Source: Sapria himalayana
Lineage: Eukaryota; Streptophyta; Magnoliopsida; Malpighiales; Rafflesiaceae
DNA: 64,000 bases
Reading direction: 5' to 3'
Assembly: GCA_029783825.1 (NCBI GenBank)
Contig: JAREIK010002651.1
Coordinates: 120,333 to 184,332, forward strand
The translations under genes and the position numbers were made by a program. Under the pieces are notes generated by a model. The model had not been told where the DNA came from. It worked only from the letters and a program-made list of their open reading frames with translations, and did not search any database. This document shows, piece by piece, positions 14,393 to 25,059 of the stretch (positions are counted from its first letter, which is position 1; each line of letters begins with the position of its first letter).

Positions 14393-14749
14393 GAGCATCT
14401 CAAATCACACTCAATAAAATATCTAATTAAAATATATTTAAATATTCAATTCAGTATTTTAGCTAGTAACACTTCAAAATTTACTCCAACCAAGTTCAGT
14501 AAAATACCGGAGGTGTGGTGTGAGGTTGGGTTTTTGTTGCTGTCCGGTGTCGCTAGAACCTGTGGATATCGAAGACTGCCAAAATTTTTTAGGAAAAAAG
14601 TGATTTGCCGAAAAATATCTCTATATTTGTTGAGCGAGAAGCCGAGGGGCAAAAACGCAAACGGTAGCGAGCATGTTGAATCTCTAATTTTCTAACACAC
14701 TCAATAAAATATTGAAAATAGCATTTTAGAGAGCTGGTTGGAGATGCTC
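14393..14749. mobile_element. PIF/Harbinger (Tourist-like) MITE, 357 bp
   Basis: The ends are GAGCATCTC on the left and its reverse complement GAGATGCTC on the right. They are flanked by a perfect 3-bp TAA duplication at 14,390-14,392 and 14,750-14,752, which is the PIF/Harbinger target signature. The reversed right end reads GAGCATCTCCAACCAGCTC, a sequence type common at plant Tourist-like MITE ends. The centre (14,505-14,680) is clearly less AT-rich than the neighbourhood. It encodes no protein. A rearranged relative is at 21,181-21,844. This copy lies at the left edge of the A2/A3 duplicated sequence, and A3 has no counterpart of it. Confidence 0.85.
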
Positions 14750-14752
14750 TAA

Positions 14753-17700
14753 ATATATATATTGGAATATTTGTTTAAAATATTTAAAAGTTGGAGATTT
14801 TTAAAAATAATTTCTAGCAGTGCTCCAAAAACATACTTTTCATATTAATTATTGAAGGCATGCAGTCCCATTTAATTTATATAATAGAATGCCTCTCCAT
14901 TTTTTCCACTGCCTGAGTATAGTGAAAAGGCTCCGATTGGAATCGTCTTACCATAACAGTCGGCTGTTCTCCTTTCGTCATAATTTTGTTATTACAATAA
15001 ATATTTTTTATTTTTAAGTTTTCTTTTTGGGTCATATTGATTCTTGACATGCTTTCCATTAGTATTTCTTCTATTGTATTTAATTTTACTTTATACATGC
15101 GTCATCTCCACTCTCTCCTGTATTTATTAACAATTGTAAAGCTTGGCAATTATTTATTTTTCAATTTAGTAAAATAAATGCTCACCCAAAATTATTTTTC
15201 CAGTTTCCTTTATTTAATACATGCGGATAAAGCATATTTCTTGTTTATTTCAATTAATTTTCATTTTGATTTTATTTAGCACTAAAATTTGCAATATATT
15301 TTATATTTTCTTAATAGATTTAGTTTGTTATATATAATGGTTTTTGTTGAGATAAAATTCTAATTGCTTGAATATTATTTTATTTTTTCCAATATTTATT
15401 CTTTTAATCTATCGCTATGTAGGCTTATTTATGAATAATTTTGATATTTCATTTTAATATTTTAAATTAGAATATCTAAATACATTTAAATTACTGTACT
15501 GGTTGAGTAGAGATAGTTTGTACTAAATAAGGGAAAATATACTTAATTTCCATTTAAAATTTATAAAATATATATTTTATATTATTTAAATATTAATAAT
15601 TTTTATTCTAATTTTCATATATCTCATAATGTATTGATCAAAGTTAGGTATCACTTGAACGAGAATCAATATGCTAACTTATAACATCTAATGAGTGGTT
15701 TAAGTATCATATGCAAGCCTAGTAGAAAAGCATCGTCACATGAAACTCACCTTTGATATTGAAAAATGGCTACATTACTTATCCACATGGAATGCTTTTT
15801 TTTCACTATTCAAAACTTCTTATTGTTTTTATTTTAGAAGCTGACAGGTTCACTCCTTTATCATGAGAGCAGCATGGGCATGCTTTTTTAGAAGCTACAA
15901 ACTTATTTTATTTATTTATTAATAATTTCATATAATTTATTAGTTTGTCATGCTCATCACATACTAAAAATCAATAGTAGGAACTAAAAAATAAATAATC
16001 TTGGATTAAAATACCTATTCCAATCCAATTTACTTAATTAAGTTGCCCCAACAAATTTCTCTCACTATCCAAGATGAGGGGACATGCTAAAATAAAGAAA
16101 TTAATTTTTTCTTACCAAAAAATATATAGTTAACTTATCAATAATATTTTTGTTAGTATACTTTTCCAAGTATATATTTTTCTTTTAATACATCTTATAC
16201 CAATTATTAGATACAATAATGTTTATGACCTACAAAAAGTTAAATTTTTAGATAAATATATTAGACCTCACATAATGCCATATATTATAATATTGTTATC
16301 ATATCTAAAGTATGTAAAAAACTTTTTCATCCATAAAATTTATTTACAAACTTTTACTATAATGAACTTAATTCTTTGGATATTGTTGTACACATTTGTA
16401 GTTTGGATTTCTAAACACCACTATCCATCAAAAGGTGATACATGATTCATATTTTTCGATACCAAGTGTTAGATCAACCATTAGGGATCAACGTGAAAAC
16501 CAAACTTAACTTTAATTATATTTTTGTTAGTATTGTTTTATTCATGTTATAATTTTGGTAGAATTATTTATATTTGTTTAAAAGTGATTTAAGAATAATA
16601 TCATCTACAACCCATATCAATCTCAACTCAATGATCTCTAATTTATTCAAAAGAACATTTATTTTGAGAACATGATCACATACTAGGTGCTTTCAGTCAT
16701 ATAGTATTCATCAGAACTTGCATGGTTTCTAAATAGTAGGAGTCTTATTCCAATATATGTACTCGAGATTAGACATTATGTCAGAGGTAGTAGTCATGGG
16801 CTTGTGCCAATGTTAAAATATAGTTGATATTGAAGCCACAATATAACATCTATTCATCGCATCACCAATTACCTATTTCTCATAAGAGTTGGCTTCCTCA
16901 TCAATTTCTCATTGATAAGGTTTATATGGGTATCTATGAGAACAAACTTGTACTTATGAACAATGAAGATTATGTTATGATTTGTTTTCTCGACAATATA
17001 ATTGGTTTCAAATAATTTATTCTCTTTAAACGAATTTTCAATGAGATATCAAGCTGAGTCAAGTTGTGCCAATAGTTATATTACAATAAAGAAAAAAAAT
17101 TTTATATTACAAATACACAGAGAAATATCCATTTGTATGGATATTGTTTCAAATTTAATGAATTTTTAGAATTAAAACACCATTAAAAATTACACATTTA
17201 TATTTATAGATAAAAAATAATTAAAAATAAAACAATCAATATTATTTAATAGAATCATAAACAAAAGGATAAAAATAACTCCCATTTAATATAATATAAA
17301 CTTTCATATTTTATTTGTTCAGAGAACATATTCTATTATGCTATCCGACTCGAATTTGATAAGAGCATACATTTTTTTTTATTTTTTTTTATTTTTTCTA
17401 ACATTTGGATTATGTTGGGTTTCCTTACCTTTAGGCCTGAACACAACTCATATTTGGTTTAGGTTAATAAATGTCTAAGATGCAACATGTTTGAGTCCAC
17501 TTGAGTAAAAGAACCCAGCACAAGAAAAAACTCAAGTTGGGATTAAAGTATTATTAGGCTTAAGTTAAGTTAAGCTCGGGATATGACTATGATTTTAGAA
17601 GAAAGCTACCACTTTAATGTTCATATCTTGAGCTCGAGGTAGTGAATCAAGAAAGTGGCTAAGATTCTAGAATATTTCCTAATTTTTATATTATACAAAA

Positions 17701-18795
17701 CTGCAACACTATGCAATGACCATAACTTCAGCCTAATATCTCTGTAACACAAATTCACAATACTAAGAAATAGTCATGGCTTCGTACATTTGTCAATCTT
17801 CTTCTCCATATTGAGCCAAGATGTTGTGAATGGTCATGGCTTTGTGAATTGCCTCTCACATCATAATAAGATTGTGAAGCCTGTGACACTATGAAATGGT
17901 CATGGTGTTGTCATTGATCTCTCTTGATCATCATATAGTCATGTTATTAAAAAATAGTCACTAAATTGAAAATGTCTCTCATGTGAATCATATGATAGTT
18001 ATACTAGAAAATGACCATGACATAAAGAATAGTCTTATGTGTCTCAAGTGGTCATGACATTGTGAGTGGCTGCGTCATAGTTTTGTATTCTCTCAAGAAC
18101 TAGAGTCATAACCTTGGGGAATGATCATACTTGAGTAATGCACTCAGTAATATTTCATGCCCCAAAAGTCATGGTGTTAAGTAATTATCATAAATTTCAC
18201 TTAAGTAGTTTTGCCTATATAAGTTTCTATAGTGCAAATGTTGGGACTTTGTAAAAAGATCACAACTTTGACTTGAGACTAAAAAGGCATATTAAAGATA
18301 TGATCATTGTACTAGGATATTACTAAAATGTTTAATACTAGTGAGGTTCTTTGTTGTTGAAACATAAAATTATGGTCACAACCATTTAGAATTTAAAAAA
18401 TAAGTATAGCTATGACTCAATGATAAAAACATAGCTACAAAGAATATGTTATACAATAAAAGGATTATGCTAACGATTTGATAGGGTCATGACATACAAA
18501 TATTATTATAATCAATTAGTAAAGTTTTAGGCAAGAATAAACACTGAAACTATGCAAGACTCCATACACTACCTCTCAGCTAAATACCTCTAAAACTTAT
18601 TGATTTCATGACTATTCATCAAAATCCACCAAAACCTTGAAGTCATAAAATTGATCTATACATATATCATTTTCATGCCTTACACATCATCAAAGATTAC
18701 CAAAAAATTTAATAATATTTGATAGTTTGAACAACAAATAAGTAGTACCATATTTAATGTTTGTAGCAATACCATCAAAGAGTTGTACCATATTT
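14753..18795 (-). mobile_element. Large copia-related repeat, copy A2 (uninterrupted)
   Basis: The block is collinear with 42,140-51,290 (A3). Segment 14,755-15,540 matches the two flanks of the hAT insertion in A3 (42,140-42,409 and 46,334-46,915). Segment 15,560-17,490 is the core shared with A1. Segment 17,500-18,795 is shared only with A3. Relative to A3, A2 lacks the hAT element and about 1.1 kb corresponding to 46,915-48,040. A1 shares sequence with A3 at the right edge of that missing part, so a deletion in A2 is the simpler reading. At 16,537-16,720 the minus strand has the same decayed gag-like translation as A1. No intact frame remains. Confidence 0.8.
17690..18130. repeat. Degenerate tandem repeat, unit about 50-60 bp, centred on GTCATG
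   Basis: At least six loosely similar units follow one another. Each has an AATGGTCATGGCTTTGTGAA-like block, then a TCTCTCATGTGAATCATAT-like block. They start near 17,770, 17,828, 17,896, 17,955, 18,005 and 18,048. Comparable arrays lie at 38,470-39,000 and 50,230-50,600 (the latter is the A3 copy), with scattered units at 8.3-8.8, 24.8 and 41.6 kb. The units contain the self-complementary word GTCATGAC, so each could form a small hairpin. Function unknown. Confidence 0.6.
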
Positions 18796-19197
18796 AAGTA
18801 GTACCAATATGTGAAAGAAGGAATGAAGAAATAAAGTAAGAGATGGAAGAGGAAGAAATTCAAACATAAAATGGTGTTTGCCTTATCTCAATTCAAATTT
18901 TGATTTTTAAAATTAAATATATAAATTGCTAAATTTTTACCTTGATTATAAATTTTATTTTGATAGATTCATTTGTATATCTTATAAATTGCACATTTGT
19001 TTTATTTGATTACAATTTCTTTACAAAATAAATTGTTCATTCTTTAAATTTATTTATTGATTTGTGTGTGAGCGACATTGATTTATATAATGATAGTGAT
19101 ACTATTTAGAGCAATACCACAATATTAGTGTTAGTATAAAATGAAGTTCCAAGATTTAGAACAAAAAATTTCTCCGTAGAAAAAGATAAATTAATGG
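18796..19197. other. AT-rich spacer; no gene seen
   Basis: Sequence between the end of A2 and the fold-back element. No homology to other parts of the window was noticed. Confidence 0.5.
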
Positions 19198-20321
19198 GAG
19201 AATTGTGTTTTGGTGCACCAACCAAAAGATATTAAAAAAAAATAATTCATCTTTTAATATTTCAAAAAAAAGCACAAACTATTAATAAATAAAAAATTAG
19301 GGCACTCAACTACATTAATCATATACTACCCTCTCACATGTCCATTTTCCCTCAACCTCATTCACTCCCTCGTCCTCGCTCTCGCCCTTGCCCTTCACCT
19401 TCGCCCAACGAGCTCCAACGTGGAGCTCATGGAAAGGAGCAAGAGAAGATGGGCGAGGAGAGATGGGCGAGGAGAGATGGGCGAGGAGAGATGGGCGAGG
19501 AGAGATGGGCGAGGAGAGATGGGCGAGGAGAGATGGGCGAGGAGAGATGGGCGAGGAGAGATGGGCGAGGAGAGATGGGCGAGGAGAGATGGGCGAGGAG
19601 AGATGGGCGAGGAGAGATGGGCGAGGAGAGATGGGCGAGGAGAGATGGGCGAGGAGAGATGGGCGAGGAGAGATGGGCGAGGAGAGATGGGCGAGGAGAG
19701 ATGGGCGAGGAGAGATGGGCGAGGAGAGATGGGCGAGGAGAGATGGGCGAGGAGAGATGGGCGAGGAGAGATGGGCGAGGAGAGATGGGCGAGGAGAGAT
19801 GGGCGAGGAGAGATGGGCGAGGAGAGATGGGCGAGGAGAGATGGGCGAGGAGAGATGGGCGAGGAGAGATGGGCGAGGAGAGATGGGCGAGGAGAGATGG
19901 GCGAGGAGAGATGGGCGAGGAGAGATGGGCGAGGAGAGATGGGCGAGGAGAGATGGGCGAGGAGAGATGGGCGAGGAGAGATGGGCGAGGAGAGATGGGC
20001 GAGGAGAGATGGGCGAGGAGAGATGGGCGAGGAGAGATGGGCGAGGAGAGATGGGCGAGGAGAGATGGGCGAGGAGAGATGGGCGAGGAGAGATGGGCGA
20101 GGGAAGATGGGCGAAAAGGATATGTTAAGGGGAAAGGGATAGGGCGAGGGGCACGGGCAAGGACAAGGGAAATGGGAGAGGGGAGAAGATAGTTTAGGAT
20201 TAATGTTTCAATGCCATAAATTTTAATTTATTAATAATTTGGTACATTTTTTTTGAAATATTAAAAAATGGGCTACTTTTTTTTAAATATCTTTTGTTGG
20301 GAGCACTAAAACACAATTGTC
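19198..20321. mobile_element. Fold-back element with arms of about 220 bp and a minisatellite loop
   Basis: The left end (GAGAATTGTGTTTTGGTGC) and the reversed right end (GACAATTGTGTTTTAGTGC) match. The inverted similarity continues inward through matching AAAGATATT, TTTTAATATTTCAAAAAAAA and TATTAATAAAT blocks, then C-rich/G-rich segments, to about 19,425 and 20,105. The arms are thus about 220 bp each, and the interior is almost entirely a 14-bp minisatellite. No transposase is present, so it would be non-autonomous. Flanks ATTAATGG and ATTATATT are only weakly alike, so no target duplication is claimed. The structure resembles fold-back or MULE-type TIR elements. The superfamily is uncertain. 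Confidence 0.75.
19448..20100. repeat. 14-bp minisatellite, about 47 near-perfect copies
   Basis: The unit GATGGGCGAGGAGA repeats without visible change across about 650 bp, ending in a variant unit just before 20,110. Because 14 is not a multiple of 3, each reading frame encodes the same 14-residue period (MGEERWARRDGRGE) in a different phase. No stop codon occurs in any of the six frames. The long open frames of 240-284 codons here are therefore a product of the repeat and not evidence of a protein. The near-perfect homogeneity suggests recent expansion or ongoing unequal exchange. It is G-rich and strongly purine-skewed, unlike all of the surrounding DNA. Confidence 0.95.
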
Positions 20322-21180
20322 ATTATATTAAATGTGTATGCATGGTTAAAAACTAGCAAAAATGAAATTACTAGGAATGAACAATAAGATGATGAATTAT
20401 GGCAAAAAATATTGCAATTCTTTGCACTTCATGGAGACAATCATGAAAAGTATTCTCTGCCTTCTATTAAAAGTTATTGAACTGATATAAATATAAAATC
20501 CAGCAAATTTGTTGATTTTTATAATCAAGTTGAAAGACGACAAAATGAATGCACCAAACAAAATAATATAAGATTTATACTTTAAAGTTAGACACTATTA
20601 TGATTTGATATTTGAACTATTAATTGAATAATTTCAAATATTTTAAGTTGATAAAGCAAAAGAAATGTTTGCTATTTTTATTAGAAAATAATTTCAATAC
20701 AATCATTGTTAGAATATATTCTAAATGGTGCAGAAATAGACAAATAATATGACCAGCAATAATAGAACATAAACTAATTTAACTAATAGTCCCGCTGAAT
20801 CAACTCATGTTGAATCTTACTATTCAACTATATATTTTAAGGGATGACATTGAACCCTCATCCACTCCTAACCTCAATAGGCCATTGTGCAAAAAGGCAT
20901 TGAAGAAACAACTAAAAAACAGACTAATGATAAAAGATGACTAAATCATCACCACTAAAATGAAAGAATAAAAATGAAATGACAAAAATTTGAGCAACAA
21001 AAAAAATTTATGCTCAATAGGAGATAGGATTGGAACATCATAAATAGTAAGAAATTCAAATACAAAATAAAACTAAAATCATGAAAACTAATAGTACTAA
21101 GATGGACCCAATTTCTACAATATATTGAAACAATATAAAGATAAAAGATATGGAAGGGGTAGGTTGGCTCATTATTTATA
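20322..21180. other. AT-rich DNA; no gene seen
   Basis: Nothing in this stretch could be assigned to a gene or element family. Confidence 0.5.
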
Positions 21181-21844
21181 GAGCATCTTGTACCACTCAA
21201 CAAAATATCTAATTAAAATATATTTAAATATTCAATTCATTATTTTAGCTATCAACACTTGAAAATTTACTCCAACCAAGCTCAGCAAAATATAAGTGCA
21301 TCAGGTTAGCTAAAAACAATATTTTGTCAAGTGTGATAAGAAAATGACTCCAACAGACTCACTATTCCACTCATATTTTTGCCCCTCAAATTCTCGCTCA
21401 ACAAATTACTTTCCCAAAAAAACTCTTGGAAATCTTCAATATCCACTAGTTCCAACGATACTAGCAGCAACAAAACCCCAATTTAATGTCTCATATCTTT
21501 GGTATTTTGCTGAGCTTGATTAGAGTAAATTTTAAAGAGTTATTAGCTAAATTATTGAATTGAATATTTAAATATATTCTAATTAAATATTTTGAGTGTG
21601 GTTTGAGATGCCCAAATCTGGGTCTTCATTGCTGCCAGTATCACTGAAACAGCGAGCATCAAAGAACCAAGAATTTTAGGAAAAAAGTAATCTGTTGAAT
21701 AAAAAATGCTAACTACTTTTTTTGAACGAAAAACATGGGGGAGTGCAAAAACACAAGCCGGATAACAAGCACGTTGAAGTCATAATTTTCTAACCACCAA
21801 CAAAATATTAAAAATATCATTTTCTGAGCTCATTGAAGATGCTC
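21181..21844. mobile_element. Harbinger-type MITE with an inverted copy of itself inserted
   Basis: The outer ends are GAGCATCTT (21,181) and AAGATGCTC (ending 21,844), flanked by ATA and TTA (TWA type). Segment 21,181-21,292 matches the left part of the MITE at 14,393, and 21,614-21,844 matches its centre and right part. Between them, 21,296-21,613 aligns with the same MITE in reverse orientation: a weak end GTGCATCAGG at 21,296 and a GAGATGCCC end at 21,605-21,613. The result is an inverted repeat of about 110 bp (21,190-21,292 against 21,495-21,613). A self-insertion explains the order. A TAA precedes the inner copy, but its right flank reads AAA. Confidence 0.75.
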
Positions 21845-22889
21845 TTATTTGCTATAATTTTTAATTTGTCGTCTACAATTGGAATTCAAAAGATCTCTAA
21901 AAATATATATTTAATTATTAAAAACTTCATTTCAGCACCAAGAGCTAAAACACTGTTCAAATGAGCCAAAATACTTAGTACAAAATGATATTACACCCTT
22001 ATTTTATAAACTCACAGTGGGGTTAATAAATTTAGAAATTCAGGCAGCATCCTGCCTGAATTAATTACAAAATTAATTGCATATTACAATAGCCCAAGAT
22101 CTAGATGATATGATTGGAATAATTCCATTTGTTATTAGCAAATTACTTCTATACTCTTCGGAAACTTCCATTGCTAATTTTTCTAATTTAATAACTCAAA
22201 TCTCATCTATCAAGTCTACCTTTTTAGTATAACCAATTTTAGGAGAATCAACAGGATATATATGTATATATACATATATATTAAATATAAAATACATAAT
22301 AAAAAAGACCATCTATTATTTACCAAGTCAAACTCAATGCATTTCATTAACATGCTTTAACATTTTATTTAATAATTTTATAATGAGCAATTAGTAACGT
22401 CCTAAAATATAAATACAAGGAAAGTAAATTCAATAAATTTAAATTACAATTGCATTTTTTTTGCATTGGAAAATACAGAAATAACAAAACCAAAAAATAT
22501 ATATATATACTTATGCCACAAACAACACTTATTAGAAAAATATTACAAAATACATAAAATATAAACAAGGAAAGGAGAATATACCCTGTAGACGTATCAT
22601 ATAGCATTTTAATATAAATTACTACAAAAGAACAAATATTATTAAAATTACAAATTTAATATTTATTTATATATTTATTTTAATTTCTTTAATAATTTAT
22701 AAACAAAGTCGCTAAAAGTAAGATATATATATAGGTTGTATTTATAATTAGAGCCCCAATCACTTTGCTTGGGACAGACCCGCAGATATGCTCATGTCAC
22801 ATCCTATTGACTTGAAATTAATAAAGCTTTTTTTTTATTATTTGTTTTTTTGTTTATTTTTTATAGTTTAGAAATGTTACCCGGATCGA
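21845..22889. other. AT-rich DNA; no gene seen
   Basis: Short TA runs occur at 22,254-22,282 and 22,497-22,510. No conserved coding frame or element termini were recognised. Confidence 0.5.
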
Positions 22890-23215
22890 GGCAAACGGAT
22901 ATGTAGCTCTGCTTCCATCCAAATTTTTAAAAAAAAGTATTTCCACTTTGAAACCTAAACTTGCACCCTAAGTTTTTATTACCCCCAAAAAAAATTATAC
23001 CAAAAAAAAAAAATCGAGTCTCCTTTTCTCTTCCCTCATGTCCCATAAATCATGGTTGTTATATAATCTTTATTCCTCCATTCTCTTCTCATCAAATTGT
23101 AACACTAAATTTTTTTTTAATTTTTCGAAAATGTTCACTTGCATAAACATTTTCCATTAAAGATATTAATAAATTCACTCCTAGTATATGAAAATCTTAT
23201 GTTTATAACTTACAC
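22890..23215 (+). repeat. Dispersed repeat C, copy 1 (inverted partner at 40,664-40,985)
   Basis: The reverse complement of 40,664-40,985 aligns here, sharing CAAACGGATATGT, AACCTAAACTTGCACC, CATCAAATTGTAACACTAA and CACTCCTAGTATATGAAAAT. In both places the repeat is directly followed, on its own strand, by a CA/TA microsatellite tract. This suggests the tract belongs to the repeat or was copied with it. It has no coding potential, and the element class is unknown. Confidence 0.8.
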
Positions 23216-23520
23216 ACACACACACACACTTATATTGTTTTCAAATATACAACAATATATACTTATATATATATATATATAGGCATATCTAGTGTTGTAC
23301 ACACACACACACACACATGTCCACTATATGCTACACATGCATAAACCTATATATATACTTTTGGAAATATACAAGTGCATATATATGCTAATGCCTATAT
23401 ATACACTTAAACACTATTGTACATATATATGCACTTAGTAGTCTTAAGAGTGCATATATATATATATATATATACATATTTAATGTTGTATATAGATATA
23501 TGTATAATGTATATAGATCA
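23211..23520. repeat. (CA)n and (TA)n microsatellite cluster
   Basis: CA runs at 23,214-23,229 and about 23,301-23,316 are interleaved with TATATATA runs (23,263-23,281, 23,455-23,474) and TATATATGC words. Simple repeat only. Confidence 0.9.
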
Positions 23521-23569
23521 ATGAATGTGTGTACTATACACAAATAGAATATGGCTCACCCTCCTTAGA

Positions 23570-25050
23570 TGCAATGACTATTTGGATAGCCACAATTTTT
23601 TTTTTTGGCTATATTTTGATCTTTTTCTTTCTAGATCTCTAAAATCATAGGACTGAGATTTGTCACGGCTTCTTCTTTTAGCTTATGTATCGTCAAAGTC
23701 ATGAAGTTGGTCAAAGATGAGAATTTTGTTGTTGTATCATTTCTTTTTTTCCGTCATTTTGATCCTATAGAATTTTTATTTTCACTATATCTTCTTTTAT
23801 AATTTCATCAGTTACTAGTTGGGATTCTACCTCTATTTTTACTATTGGTATATTCTCTCAATCTTATATATCTTTTTCTCCATACAATTCCAAAAAGAAC
23901 GTAGGCACCCCACTTTCTTCTTTTATCTCCTAGGAGTACTCTTCTTGTGAGCCTTTTAAAGTCATAACTTTGAAGAATATCATGATTTCATAGTAGTTAT
24001 CCTCCTTAATTTCAGTTTCACTTTCATAACTTCATTTTCTCTCTTTTGTCGTCTTCATCATTTTCATCAAGCCAGAAGTCTTATACAAATAATTATCAGA
24101 TAACGTCCATGTTTTGTTGCCATATTGTTTAGATAAAATTATCTATCCTCCAACAATCATTTTTATCAACGTCATGACTCTACACGCCTTTGTGAAAATT
24201 AAATCTTACTTGCTTTTTACCTTTACAAATAGTGAAATCTCTCTTATTGACATCAATGATGATTTTTCAAGTATCTAAAAATGACTATCTCAAGATCAAT
24301 AGAGTATTTTGTTTTTCCACCATATTCGACTCCATAAAATCACTGAAAAAAATTATATATTAGCCTTAACTAAATAATCTTCAATAATATATATTGTGTG
24401 CTTAGTTAATCAATTTGATATTTGTAGTAAGAGAAAGTTTTGAATGATCTCATCGAGATTTGGTCTTCACTATATTTATAAAGACATTCAACTTTTCCTT
24501 ACTATCCACGACATCCTTGATGATTTTTACATATTACAATATTTAAGAAAATACTTCACCAAACAAAATATCTACTTCCGACTTTTAAAAAATTTTAAAG
24601 AAGTTTATCAAAATAGTCATCAAATTTTCACTTTCTAAAATTTTGTGAAAAAGAATGATTTAGAAAAAAATTAATTTTAATATAATTCTCCATCATTTCC
24701 ATCTTTCTAGTGCTTTGGGTAATTTTCAATCGCTCCTTCATTAATCCTTTTTGTTTGTCATAATTGAGAAGATGAGCGAGGCATTCTATTCATTGAGTAT
24801 CATGGCTTTGGTAAATGTCACAAAGTTGAGGGCTATGACTTTTGAAAATACCATGGTAGGAGCCATGACTTTTGGAAATGTCATGGCACTCAATTCTAAC
24901 TCTCTCTTTTTTAGCTTTATTTATTTGTCGCCCCTCAAGATACTTGCTACTTCTAAGTATAATTGAGAAGTAGTTCTTATTGTTTGTCTCAATATCACTT
25001 AATAATTCATTGATGCTCTTTTATTTCACTAATAATATCAATTGTTTGAT
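23570..25050 (-). pseudogene. Ty3/gypsy (Athila/Tat-like) gag-protease remnant, copy 1
   Basis: The plus-strand sequence is homologous to 51,480-52,640. Read on the minus strand around 24,170-24,480, the broken translation follows the segment after the protease in Athila/Tat-type elements: an ISNRLTKH...IIEDYLVK region (as in LADRSVKYP.GIVEDVLVK), then IIDVNKRDF and KQVRFNFHKGV (as in IDV..GELT...V.FN..K). Stops and frameshifts are numerous. No LTR was assigned. The 3' side (lower coordinates) is low-complexity and uncertain. At its right edge it joins a LINE fragment. Confidence 0.65.
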
Positions 25051-25059
25051 TTGATTCTC

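Noticed and set aside
16824..17015. Similar 61-63 codon plus-strand frames in A2 and A3 (also 49,340-49,525) as a conserved small gene
   Set aside because: They are similar because the whole repeat is duplicated. A1 does not keep the frame, and the gag-like signal is on the opposite strand.
19448..20100. CRISPR array
   Set aside because: The 14-bp units follow each other without spacers, and the sequence is plant nuclear DNA.
19338..20192. 284-codon open frame (and two overlapping ones) as a protein gene
   Set aside because: The frames are created by a 14-bp minisatellite that has no stop codon in any of six frames. The sequence lies inside a fold-back element and all three forward frames give the same repeat peptide.
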